Assembly: GCA_036768485.1 (NCBI GenBank)
Contig: JAVLUZ010000262.1
Coordinates: forward strand, 62,001 to 126,000
DNA: 64,000 bases
Source of the DNA: Mermis nigrescens
Taxonomy: Eukaryota; Nematoda; Enoplea; Mermithida; Mermithidae
Direction of reading: 5' to 3'
The position numbers and the translations under genes are program-made. The notes beneath the pieces were generated by a model, which did not search any database, was not told where the DNA came from, and saw nothing but the letters and a program-made list of their open reading frames with translations. Of this stretch, positions 35,520 to 46,941 are shown one piece after another. Within the stretch, counting starts at the first letter, position 1. Each line of letters begins with the position of its first letter.

Positions 35520-36559
35520 GTCAAAACCATTAATTCATCGATTGTTAATTTTTCGCAATTTAAATTTATCAATTAAAATTATCGGTCGATTCAATCGGTT
35601 GGTCAATAATAATTATTAAATAAATCAATATAATAAATCGACTGATTAATTTCATTATGATCAGATAAATTAATTGATCGATCCATCGAGCATTTATTGG
35701 CATTATTGATGGATAAAGGTGAGCTGAGCATTCATAGGTCGCTCAGCGCATAGTTTTAAAACTTGCATAATTTTTTGGTTTTAGGTAAATTCTTTTCTGC
35801 TCTATTTTAATCATTTTTTAATATTTTTTTGATATTTGTTTTTTAAATCTATTTAAAATAATTTGCATTATTGCGCTGAAGGATTACTGCATTTGTCAGT
35901 TATTTTTTTAAAATTTTCTCTTATAAGTTTATACTTTTGCCGATACTCATATTTTATTGCTGTAAGGTAAAAAAAGTTATCCCGAATGCGCTTATTCGCC
36001 TTTATGTTTAAATATCTTGTTTGTCTGGCAAGGTGGAAGTTTTGGGCTTAATTTTAATTATTTGCCTCCAATTTGTTTACATTGAAACTTTAATTCGATT
36101 CGCCGTACAAGGAAAACTCGTTTTTTCCTGAATTTCGAGTGTAAAGTAGCTTTAAACCGTTGATTTTTTATCTAAGTGTAAATGTTTGGGGTTTTAAAGA
36201 AACGTCGATAATTTTCTTATCGCTCGCTCTTAATAATTAAAATTACAAAAATTATTACTAATAATTATTTATAATTAATAATGATTAAAAACAAAGCACT
36301 AAAAATAATTGTAGTATTAATCTAATCAAGTTTGGGTTTCAAATGCATTGGATTAAATTTGAAGGATTCATAGTGCATTAAAATAAGGTATAAACTATTG
36401 CTTAATCGCTAGGTGCGTCTTTAAATAAACGCAAGATTAAAAGTGAGCGAATGTTGTTCTTCTTGCTTTCCGTTGAGTTTTTCTTCATTAGTCTCCGTCA
36501 GTTGCATAATTTTATACGCATACATTAATCTCACTATGAGTCGAGCATATGGATGGAAT

Positions 36560-36760
36560 TTGGAAGAATAAACTAAAATGATAAATATGGTATAATTGAA
36601 ATAAACTGAAATAAAATGGGTGAAAATCGGAAGAATAAAATAAAATAAAATGGGTGTAAATTGGAGGAATAAAATAAAATGATAAATATGGTGTAATTAA
36701 AATAAAATAAAATAAAATGAGTGAAAATTGGAAGAATAAAATAAAATGATAAATGAGCAT
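36560..36760. repeat. AAATAAAATG minisatellite, left arm
   Basis: About three units of ~65 bp built from AATAAAATAAAATG, GATAAATATGGT and GGGTGAAAATTGGA. The same array, longer and inverted relative to the element, lies at 39125-39670. Confidence 0.75.
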
Positions 36761-36877
36761 GCTAAGCGAGACTTGTAAACCAAGAGAAACTTAAAGTTAA
36801 ACCTACTATTACATTATGAAGAGAATTATAAAAGATTTTAAACCTAAAGAAAACGAAAAAAGTGGGATGTTGGTAAA

Positions 36878-37790
36878 TTAAAACAAATTTAAAAGGTATG
36901 ATGAAACATTATTGTTTAGAATGGGACGATCACGTGCTATGCGTAATGACTCCTTGATTAAAAGATCAAAAGAGTTGGATGCTCGACTGATAACCTTGAA
37001 ACAATCTGATGTAATTGGATGATTGTTATTTGAGATATGTTTGTGAATAGCAGATAAGATATCACCCTGAATTGGCTTTCCTGTAGCAAATGAGATGCCA
37101 GTATGCTCTGCAATTCTACTCCCAAAATGTCGGCGAGTTTCGCCAATGTAACTAGCCATACAGCTAGAACACGTATACTTATATACTAAATTTGAGAGTA
37201 AGCTTAGCTGGTACAGCATCCTTGTTCTTGAAAAACCGGCTGATACACATGACAGGTTTGTAAACAAACCTTACTCTAATCTGAGGCTAATATGCAGATA
37301 AAAGCTTTAGAATTCTGCAGCGTACATTGTAGCCATGCACACCAGTGTAAGGCAAAACAAGAGAATAGCATAGTTTATCACATCCGACTTTTATGTCATC
37401 ACTCTTATGATTAAGCTTTGTTATAAAGTCTGATATGACCTTATCAATCAAGCTAAGAGGATACTCATTTTGCAGTAGAGTCTGCTTCAGCTTGTCAATG
37501 TCAGAGACAAAAGTCCGGTATGAGTTACAAATCATGTAAATACGACTCACAGTGTCCTTATTAGACCAACTTTATAGGCATAAGGAATGAAGCTAGACAA
37601 TTTGGCATGAAGGCCAGAAAATGTGGGCTTCTGATATGATGATGTCACAATATCATCCGACTTCCTTTCAACAAGCTCATCAAGGAAATTTAATTCATGT
37701 AATCGCAGAAGTTTCTAGGCTGATTTCTGTCAGGAAACACTACAAATGTGTCGTCAACATAACGTACATAGTAACCGAGTTTTTTTCTTC
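36878..37790 (-). pseudogene. Penelope-like element 3' end: reverse transcriptase motif and GIY-YIG endonuclease
   Basis: On the minus strand the piece starts with the catalytic reverse-transcriptase motif YVDDTF (bases 37744-37761), continues through a linker frame (37287-37550) and ends with a GIY-YIG nuclease frame (36878-37267). That frame shows the CSSCMASYIGETRRHF signature with its Cys pair, followed by RIAEH and the DRPILNNN tail. A YxDD reverse transcriptase followed by GIY-YIG is diagnostic of Penelope-like elements. The frames are broken by shifts and the 5' part is missing, so it is dead. It faces away from an inverted partner at 37800. Confidence 0.85.
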
Positions 37791-37799
37791 AAAATAAAC

Positions 37800-38960
37800 A
37801 GTAAAACAGAAATCAGCCTAGAATTTTCTGTGATTACATGAATCAGCAACATCCTAATATGAAGTTCACATTTGAAACTTAATGTGACAAGAAATTAAAT
37901 CTCCTTGATGTGCTTGTTGAAAGGAAGTCCGATGATACATATTGTGACAGCATCATATCAGAAGCCCACATTCTCTGGCGCTTTATGCCAAATTGTCTAG
38001 CTTCATTCTATATGCCTATAAAGTTGGTCTAATAAGGACACTTGTGAGTCGTATTTGCATGATTTTTAACTCATATCGGACTTTGTCTCTGATATTGACA
38101 AGCTGAAGCAGACTCTACTGCAAAATGAGTATCCTCTTGGCTCGATTGATAAGGTCATATCAGACTTTGCGACAAATGTTTATAGTAAGAGTGGTGACCA
38201 CAGCTGGGTTTGGGGGGTATGCAACCCCCCAGAAGCAAAATACCCCCCCCAGAAATCAAAATACCCCCTCCCAGAATTCAATTTTTGAAAATTTTTTTCG
38301 TTTTTTTCGCAATTTTTTGATGCCAATGGATAGTGCTTGATGAGAAACGTCGAAAAATGGTGTTTTTATCGCCATACCACCATTTTTAAGGCCATTTTTG
38401 ACCTTCAAAAAAATCTTGCACCCCGAGAATTTTCTTGCTGCCCACGTATGGTGGTGACATAAAAGTCGGGTCTGATAAACTGTGCTATTCTCTTGTTTTG
38501 CCTTGCACTGGCGTGCATGGCTACAATGCATGTTGCAGAATTCTAAAGCTTATATCTGCATTCTACCCTCAGATTAGACTTGTTTACAAACCTGTCATGT
38601 GTATCAGCCGGTTTTCAAGAACAAGGATGCTGTACATGATAGCTACTCTCAAATTTAGTGTATACGTGTTGTAGCTGTATGACTAGTTACATTGTCGAAA
38701 CTCGCCGACATTTTGGGAGTAAAATTGCATAGCATTGTACTGGCATCTCATTTGCTACAGGAAAGCCAATTCAGGGTGATATCTTATCTGCTATTCACAA
38801 ACATATCTCAAATAACAATCATCCAATTACATCAGATTGCTTCAAGGTTATCAGTCGAGCATCCAACTCTTTTGATCTTTTAATCAAGGAGTCATTATGC
38901 ATAGCACGTGATCGTCCCATTCTAAACAATAATGTTTCATCATATCCTTTAAAATTGTTT
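37800..38960 (+). pseudogene. Penelope-like element 3' end, inverted second copy
   Basis: The reverse complement of the neighbouring copy, now on the plus strand. It begins just after the YVDD motif, runs through the linker (ERKSDD, then a second such stretch after the insertion), then the GIY-YIG part (38692-38883, with ETRRHF and the DRPILNNN tail visible across frames). It is more decayed than its partner and interrupted by a family-A MITE at 38199-38450. The two copies meet head to head at about 37781-37800. Confidence 0.8.
38199..38450. mobile_element. Family-A MITE inserted in the Penelope-like copy
   Basis: Ends CACAGCTGGGTTTGG and CCCACGTATG; perfect TSD GTGGTGAC (38191-38198 and 38451-38458). 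Confidence 0.9.
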
Positions 38961-39124
38961 TAATTTATATACGCAGTACATCCCACCTTTTTCATTTTCT
39001 TTGAGTTTAAAACCTTTTATAATTCTCTTCATAACGTAATAGTAGGTTTAAAGTTCAACTTTCTGTTGGTTTACAACTCTCGCTTAGTAAGCTCATTTTT
39101 TCGAAACTAATCCATGGCGTACAG

Positions 39125-39670
39125 TCGAGTTTAAAATGATAAATATGATATAAATAAAATAAACTAAAATAAAATGGGTGAAAATTGGAAGAATAAAATA
39201 AAATGATGAATGATATAAATAAAATTAAATAAAATGGGTGTAAAACTGAGGAATAGAATAAAATGATAAATATGGTATAATTAAAATAAAATAAAATGGG
39301 TGAAACTTGGAAGAATAAAGTAAAATGATAATTAATACAATTAAAATAAAATAAAATAAAATTGGTGTAAATTTAAGGAATAAAATAAAATGATAAATAT
39401 GGTGTAATTAAAATAAAATAAAATAAAATGGGTGAAAATTGGAAGAATAAAATAAAATGATTAATATGATATAATTAAAATAAAATAAAATGAAATGGTT
39501 GAGAATTGGAAGAATGTAATAAAATGATAAATATGATATAAATAAAATAAAATAAAATAAAATGGGTGAAAATTTGAAGAATAAAATAAAATGATAAATA
39601 TGATATAATTAAAATAAAAGAAAATGAAATAAAATGGATGAAAATTGGAATAATAAAATAAAATGTATGA
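39125..39670. repeat. AAATAAAATG minisatellite, right arm
   Basis: About eight degenerate ~65-bp units of the same kind as at 36560. It lies downstream of the plus-strand Penelope-like copy, at the mirror position. Confidence 0.78.
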
Positions 39671-39854
39671 TAAAGTTGAAATAAAATGAATAGAACATTA
39701 AATAAAATCTCTAAAATTAAAGTGTACGTGATATAAATGTGTAAGAAAATAAGTTTAATAAATTATGAAATGAAACATTGATTAATCACTTATAAAAATG
39801 TTTAAAAACTAATTTTTTCGTTAAAACTAAATTTTAATGTATTATCGATCGACC

Positions 39855-40024
39855 TATAGTCTGTTTCACATAAGTTTAGGCATGAATTTTAAAAACTATG
39901 TCCGACAATAAGCTAGCAGATTGCGATTATAGAATTGATTCGAAATATAATTATCGTGATCCGCCGGCTTACTTTCGGAAAAATTCTTAAAATTTATGCA
40001 CAAAATTATGCAAAACGGACTATA
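39855..40024. mobile_element. 170-bp TA-flanked MITE
   Basis: TATAGTCTGTTTCACATAAG and the inverted end TTATGCAAAACGGACTATA match at about 16 of 20 bases. The TA at both ends suggests a Tc1/mariner-type MITE. The same terminus reappears alone at about 52376. Confidence 0.65.
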
Positions 40025-40107
40025 TTTATGCATTAAACTTTGAACTTTAGCCCAATGCTAACATTAATAGCATATTTATCGTTTATAACCTGAGAATGGC
40101 ATGTGGT

Positions 40108-40322
40108 CATACCTGGGCGTGGGGGTTTGGTAGGGTATGCATACCCCCAAACTCATATTTTCAAAAAAATTTTCGCAATTTTTCGATGCCAATAGATAGG
40201 GCTCGATAAGAGACGTTGAAAAACTGTATTTTTCGCCATATGTACCATTATTTTTAAGGCCATTTTTCTACCTTTGAAAAATCTTGCATCTCCATCCAGA
40301 GTTTTGGTGCCGCCCACCTATG
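40108..40322. mobile_element. Family-A MITE, perfect TSD
   Basis: Ends CATACCTGGGCGTGG and CCCACCTATG; perfect TSD CATGTGGT (40100-40107 and 40323-40330). Confidence 0.88.
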
Positions 40323-40789
40323 CATGTGGTGATCCAAACCATGTTTCCTATTACTTTACACTTTAAATATTCAAGCATATTGCGATACGTAAACTCGGAA
40401 GACTGAGCTTAACCCTCCGTTTACCGTGCCCTATGCCACAGGCATAATGAATCACTTTATTGGCATTTTTTCTATTCTACCTCATCCATGCTTCCAAAAC
40501 TTTGTCTAGCCTCGTTTTGGCTTCGATTACATCGTTTTTACTGGTTTAGCTCGATGAGAAGTTATAGAATAGTAGGAAATGAGCGTTTTTTGTCCTATTT
40601 ACAGTGATGTCATAAAAACTCAAGATGGGAAAATAAGGTTCTAATAAAAAATTTAGTGGTTCTTACCTTTCCAGCTTTTCAAACGCATCGCCTGGTTGCG
40701 CTTAACTCAACAAAAATCTACTTTTTCTTGTTTTTGCAATTTTTCGAATCATCGAATACATATTAGAATTTATTTTTCCAAAATTGCAG

Positions 40790-40861
40790 ACTCTGGCCGA
40801 TCAATTGAATTCGGAAAAACGGATGCTCGTCGATGATAACAGCACGGACGACGAATTTTGA
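40790..40861 (+). CDS. Gene B, last exon
   Basis: 24 codons in phase 0 from the acceptor AAATTGCAG|ACT to TGA at 40859. It encodes an acidic C-terminus (TLADQLNSEKRMLVDDNS, then TDDEF). GC content and codon choice stand out from the AT-rich surroundings. Joined to exon 3, it completes a short cytoplasmic tail of basic then acidic residues. Confidence 0.68.
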   Translation, partial: TLADQLNSEKRMLVDDNSTDDEF

Positions 40862-41070
40862 TTTTTTTCGCTATGAGTTGTATTTTTTCTTGATATTTTT
40901 GCTCATTTTTCGCATTCCATCGTTCGAATCTGGTCTTTTTCTTCGGTGCATTATTGTTGATTCTTGTGTTAAATGATCTGTTTTTTTCGTGCAATGAACT
41001 GCAGTCCTTCTGTAGCTTAATTAGCTCTTCGTATTTTCGGATTCTATATTAATCTTATTAATCTTTGTGC

Positions 41071-41076
41071 AATAAA
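41071..41076 (+). promoter_or_regulatory. Polyadenylation signal of gene B
   Basis: AATAAA lies 210 bp after the stop codon, followed by a G/T-rich stretch, as expected for a 3' end. Confidence 0.5.
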
Positions 41077-41309
41077 GTTGAGTAGTTTGTATTGTAAGGA
41101 CATTTATATTCATCTGGGTGGTTCAGCCGGGCAAATCATTGATTAGCAGCAGCCAAATTGCCACAAAAAATAGCACGACATTGAATTCAGTAGTGGGTCC
41201 GTCCGCTGGGTTCCCGGGAGGTGGCTCTCAAGACCCACGCCAAAGCGTTGTGTAAGAGGTGAACGTAGTTTGAGTCTACGTTTACAAATACTAGCGAACG
41301 AGATGTCGC

Positions 41310-41989
41310 CATACCTGGGCGTGGCGGGTTTGGGAGGTGTGCGTATGCACCCCAGAGGGTATGCTTATGCACCCACCAGAAACCAAAATACCCCCAGAAT
41401 TCAATTTTTGAAAATTTTGCTAGATTTTTTCCCCGCAATTTTTTGTGGCCAATGCATAGTGCTCGATGAGAAACGTGTGTTTTTTCCGCCATAACAGCAT
41501 ACCTGGGCGTGGGGGGTAGGGAAGGGGGTTAAGCTCTCCCCAGAAATCAAAATAAACCCTTTCCAGAATTCAATTTTTGAAAATTTTTCTGTTTTTTTCG
41601 CAATTTTTTGATGCCAATGGATAGTGCTCGATGAGAAACGTTGAAAAATGGTGTCTTTTCGCCATACCGCGCATTTGCTAGATCATTTTTTGACCTTTGA
41701 AAAAATCTTGCACCCCTTCCCAGAACTTTGGTGCCGCCCATTCCTGGTTAAAGGGGGAGGTATTTTTTCCCGCGTTGCCTCCAGAAACCAAAATACCTGC
41801 CCCAAATACAATTTTTGCAAGTTTTTTTGTCTTTTTCGCATGTCTCTTGATGTTATTGGATAGTACTCGGTAAGAAACGTTTAAAAATTGTGTTTTTCCG
41901 TCATACCACCATTTTTAAGGCCATTTTTTGACCTTTGATAAAATCTTGCACCCCACCCCCTGCCAGAACTTTGGTGGCGCCCACCTATG
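41310..41989. mobile_element. Trimeric family-A MITE array with one TSD
   Basis: Three head-to-tail family-A units: 41310 to ~41497 (right end lost), 41498 to ~41740, and ~41741 to 41989. Only the outer flanks form a TSD (GATGTCGC at 41302-41309, GTGGTCGC at 41990-41997, one mismatch). At the second junction the two ends are fused (CGCCCATTCCTGG). This suggests transposition or repair of a multimer rather than three insertions. Confidence 0.72.
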
Positions 41990-41997
41990 GTGGTCGC

Positions 41998-42833
41998 CAC
42001 TACACATAACTTACGAAAAATAAAATTAATATGGACATTCGCGTCTAAACAGTTTCAATCAGATGCAAGAGCTTCAAAACGCGATTGCAATCTAGAATTT
42101 ATAAGTTCAACCATATATTTAGAAACTGATTTTAATATGATATCAGAAGTCCAGACTTAACACTGATAAACAAAACACTTAAGTCAGCTTTTAAAAACAA
42201 TATTTTTTCAAATTTTACGTGTCTGAAATTAAAATTTCAGAATGAATTTTAGAGTTATTACATTTTTGATAATATAATATACGTACAAAAACAATTTTTT
42301 ACAATTAAAATTTTTGTGAAATTTCAAAATTTTTCAAATTTAAAACATTTTTTGAGGGATCATATAATAAAGCTAAGACTAAATACCAGAAAAGAGCTCC
42401 TCTGCTCGAACCAGCGTTATAAATTGAAAATATATCGCTCATCTAATTCTAGAATTTGAATTGCAATATTGCTGCTTTATATATACCTGTAAAGTTTGAT
42501 TGAAAATGACAAAATTAAATTTTAGATTAAAAAGCCTCGATTTAAACATAAGCGTTAGCTTTGATTTTATTGATTTATGCTTGCAAAAAAGCTTTGCCTT
42601 ATTCTTTATATTTCTTGCAATTAAACATTTTTCTGGATTTCCAAATGTCTATCTCATTTAATGCAGGTAATTATATTCAAAAACAAGTCAAGTCGTAGAT
42701 CTTTTTCTAGCGAGAACGTTTTGAAGGTGCGTATAGATAAACGTCTTTGGGTTGCTAAAGAGATGAGTGCAAGGTCATGCTATCGGCAATAAAGATGACC
42801 ATAAATTATTCAGGCGCATGCATTAATTATAAG
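41998..42833. other. AT-rich spacer, no gene
   Basis: Nothing recognised between the family-A trimer and the foldback element. Confidence 0.45.
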
Positions 42834-45019
42834 TAGTTATACGTGTCCCCCTAGACCGCAACGCTATAACATAGGCAATGGTTAAGGATAGGCAATTCTT
42901 GAAAATAGCCTGTGTTATAACATAGGCTAATGCTATAACATATATAATGGTTAAGGATAGGCGAGGGGTGGAGCCTTGCTCCCTGGGATAAGGATCAGGG
43001 AGCAATGGTTAAGCATAGACTAATGCTGTAACATATGAGGACATAGTTGAAGAGTGGAAGGGGTTAAATAGGATTAAACCTGAAATAAGTGTAAACTAAT
43101 TGCGCATGATATACAATGGTTAAGCATAGACTAACACTGTAACACATGAGGACATAGTTGAGGAGTGGAAGGGGTAAATTAAGCCTAAGCAAGCTAAGCT
43201 AAGCCTCTGGGTAAACCAAGACTGAGCTAAACGAAGTGTAAATTAATTGTGAGTGTAAAGCGACCCTGAGTAAATTGTCTGACATACACACCCATACTAG
43301 CGCGCCTGTGCCCTGTTGGGAGTGGAGGGGGAGCCCCCAATACGTCAAGCATATTCCCCCTAAAATGCAGCAGTGGTCCGCTCTTGCTACCACTGCCACT
43401 CAGTCTAAAAATTGCCTTTAATGTGCCAAAGTAAGACAAAACTAAGCCAAAGGACTGGCTGTGAGTGTAAAGTAAGCCTAGCTGCGCTAGGTATTAAAGT
43501 GGACCTACGCACAAAAGGAGTGTGTATATATAGGTTTGACTTCCCTGTCCTTCGTCACTTCCCGGTCCTTTGAATTCCCGGTCATTCGTCACTTCCCGGT
43601 CCTTCGAATTCCCGGTCCGTTGACGTCACGGTCCTTGCTTGAGCCGCAGAAAACGGTACCATTATGTAGAAAAGATAGGACGACTTTTTTCACACAATAT
43701 GAGAATTTTAGTACATTTAAGCGTATAACTTTTGATCAGCTGGTATTTGTTAATAAAATAAATACAATAAATGATCACAATTCATTCAGCTTGCTTAAAA
43801 AATAGTCCATCTTTTATGTTATTACATGCCTACAGTGTGACAGTCGGTCAAAGTTGATGAACCTGCTCACCATTGAATAACTCATTTCATTGAAGTGAGG
43901 TTTTTTGAAATGAATTCAAGAACCACTGAACGGATTTTGATGAAATAAAGTGTTTTAGATATACAATCTTGGAATGAAACTAGTATGCCAAAAAGTAAAG
44001 CTAGCCTATGTCTACAGTATGCTAGACTCGAAAAAGTGCTCAAACTTTGCTTAGTCACTACAGTATACAGGTTAAGTTTCATATTTTGGAAAATAGCAAA
44101 ATAGTAGATATTTTAGTGCTCTAAATTTCACTCTTTTTTTGTTTTTCGCGTTTCTGCATAGTTCGTCCTGCAATTTCAATTGAATTTTTTTCAATATGGC
44201 TGCCCCCATAAGGTGTGCATTTTACTCGCACTATTTTTTCATATTTTTTAATGTTTGAGCACATTTTAGAAAACCCCCAAAAAAAGCTCATTCGAATGAT
44301 AGCCTATTTGTCTGATTTACTAAAGAATTCCAGTTTTTCAATATGGCCGCCAGAAAGGCTGTCATACTGTAGCTTTTGATGTTTCCAGCTATTATTCTGT
44401 GAGTTTCTGACATATTTCAAACAATTCATTCAGTAAATAGCTAGAACTTTTAATGTTCTTAACGAGCTATGTCTCATGTTCTGAATCCTTCTCGTTCGTT
44501 TAGGAAACTTCAAAAACCTCAAAATTATTCATTGTATTGTGAAAATGCCGTGCATTGCAAATAATGGACCAATTGAGCTAAAATCTCGGTTTTGGATTGA
44601 ATCAAAGATATGCTGTAGAGATTGTTGATTATGGGTCATGGTCGAGAAAATCTAGTAGTTTTACTGTTTTTCGCTATTTTTACATCAAAATACACTGTTT
44701 TTCGCTCAAATAACTCAATAGTAGGTTCTGCATGTGTCTTGCAAAGGAGATCAACATTAACTTATATACCTACTGTAAAACTGAACACATGAGGAAGAAT
44801 AGCTCAAACTGATTCAGAAAACCTTTCATTTCAATACAATTAATGCCTCAGAAACATAATTAAGATGTATTATCAACTTTACTTGGTTCAAGCACTTCTT
44901 TTGTATTTGTGTAACTTAAAGTAAAGTGTGCACTTAATTCAATTACATGTGAGCATTGAAAATGGCTCATAGGTTTTAGAAGAATTAGAAAGAAAGTGTA
45001 GGCAAATTGAGCAGTTTAG

Positions 45020-45390
45020 AAAAAAGTGTGCAGAGTTTGAAAAAAGTGTGCAGAGTTCGGAAAAAAGTATGCCGAGTTTGGATAAAAGTGTGCAGACTTT
45101 GGAAATAAATGTGCAGAGTTTAGAAAAAGTGTGCAGAGTTTGGAAAAACGTGTGCAGAGTTTAGAAAAAGTGTGCAGAGTTTGGAACATTTTTCACACGT
45201 TATAACATAGGAAGTGTGCAGAGTTTCGAAAAAAGTGTGCAGAGTTTCGAGAAAAGTGTGCAGAGTTTCGAAAAAAGTGTGCAGAGTTTTGAAAAAAGTG
45301 TGCAGAGTTTGGAAAAAAGTGTGCAGAGTTTGGAAAAAAGTGTGCAGAGTTTCGGAAAAAGTGTGCAGAGCTTGGAAAAATATCGAGAAT
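45020..45390. repeat. ~21-bp tandem repeat in the left foldback arm
   Basis: About 17 units of GTGTGCAGAGTTT(C/G)GAAAAA, interrupted once by CACGTTATAACATAGGAAGT. The mirrored array is at about 49655-50020. Confidence 0.9.
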
Positions 45391-45904
45391 TTTAAAACAT
45401 ATTTTGGGGTTATTCAAAATATCATTACCATTCAGACAACTATAGTATAATAGAGATATGTAGTTTAAGTGGGTAGGCCTGAGTTCAGCACTTATTCAGG
45501 GCTAAGACCGACAGACGAGAATGATTTGGTCAAAAACACTTTTTGCTTTGACATAGTTTTTAAATAGATTATACAGGTATATTAGACTTAACAATTTGAT
45601 GCCGTAGGCATGTCTTCAAGATAGAAAGACAAGAATAAGCATTTAGTGTGGCCTACTTGGGTAGTGTGGCTGTAAAGTAATTTATCAGTCAGCCAATTTT
45701 CATAGAGATAGGTATTAATTGCATACATACTTGCTACATAACTGTCCAGGCTGTTTGTTGGCTATAATATTCATTATTGCAACCCTTCATACATGTAGGA
45801 AAACATTGCATTTTCATGGACTAGAGACATAAAGATTACAATACTGTTATATAGTCTTAAACAATATACTATGTACAGTAGGCAAAGTCTGTTGAATTTA
45901 TAAG

Positions 45905-46240
45905 AGTGCTTGTAAAGTTTAGAACATTTTTGTAAAGTTTAGAACATTTTTGTAAAGTTTGGAACATTTTTTGTAAAGTTTGGAACATTCTTTGTAAAGT
46001 TTGGAACATTTTTGTAAAGTTTGAAATATTTTTGTAAAGTTTTGAACATTTTTTGTAAAGTTTGGAACACATTTTAAATGTTATAACATTGGAAGTTTGT
46101 AAAGTTTCGAACATTTTTTGTAAAGTTTGGAACATTTTTGTAAAGTTTGGAACATTTTTGTAAAGTTTGGAACATTTTTGTAAAGTTTGGAACATTTTTT
46201 GTAAAGTTTAGAACAAAGCTTGTAAAATTTGGAACAAAAC
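45905..46240. repeat. ~20-bp tandem repeat in the left foldback arm
   Basis: About 16 units of TTTGTAAAGTTTGGAACAT, also interrupted once, by a GTTATAACATTGGAAG word. The mirrored array is at about 48785-49130. Confidence 0.9.
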
Positions 46241-46941
46241 TCGTAAAAGTCAGAAGAAAGTTATATAAATGTTAAAATATCCGAATTCAGCCAAAATTAA
46301 AGGGGTATATTGCATCCAAAAACCTTGTTTCCATTGCCTAAGTCAATAAGGCAAGTAAAGCATAATGTGTACACGCTGTTAAGCATCTGTACAGAAATTT
46401 GTATTTGTGACACTGTGTTATCTGTCTTATTGTTAGGTATAAGCATGCTATTGCACAGAGTGCATTGAAATGTTGCTTGTTAATCGATAAAGAGCTAGTA
46501 GCCTAAGCACACAGAAATTTGGCAGATATACTCATATTGTATACACAATACTATTTAAATTCCACACTTTATTGGAAAAGTGTGTGTTAAGCTCACTTGC
46601 ATTGCTACATTAATTGAGCAATTTAGTCACAAGACAAAAATTCAGGCTGCATGCTTTTGTCTATATTGTAAAATTATCATCTCAGTACTGCAAATCAAGA
46701 TATTTGAGACCATCAATATAGAGTTTTGTCTATATAAAAGCTAATTTGCGCAGAAAAGTGCTATTCTATTAATTCAATTCTGGCATCTTTTAAAGCTTAT
46801 TTCAACTTCATTTTACAGGTAAAAGCAGAAATGTACTACTTGGTGTTGCTGAAATCATCTAAGAGTGTTAGACCCTGAGGAAGGGGGATCCCCCAACCCC
46901 TATAGGAAGCTGTGCTTCTCCAGGTGCAGAAGGAGAGGGAT

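Larger units (their letters stand above)
34451..40789 (+). other. Gene B intron 3 (6.3 kb), filled with repeats
   Basis: It holds a hAT-like element with nested family-A copy, further family-A copies, the inverted Penelope-like pair with its satellite tails, and a mariner-type MITE. 35520-36560 is AT-rich with nothing recognised. Confidence 0.55.

Noticed and set aside
43536..43805. 89-residue plus frame in the left foldback arm, also open in the right arm (51289-51633)
   Set aside because: The two frames are similar only because the arms are inverted copies. The frame is built on short CTTCCCGGTC-type repeats and has no domain.
45020..45390. CRISPR-like repeat array
   Set aside because: The units are contiguous tandem repeats without unique spacers, in a eukaryotic foldback element.
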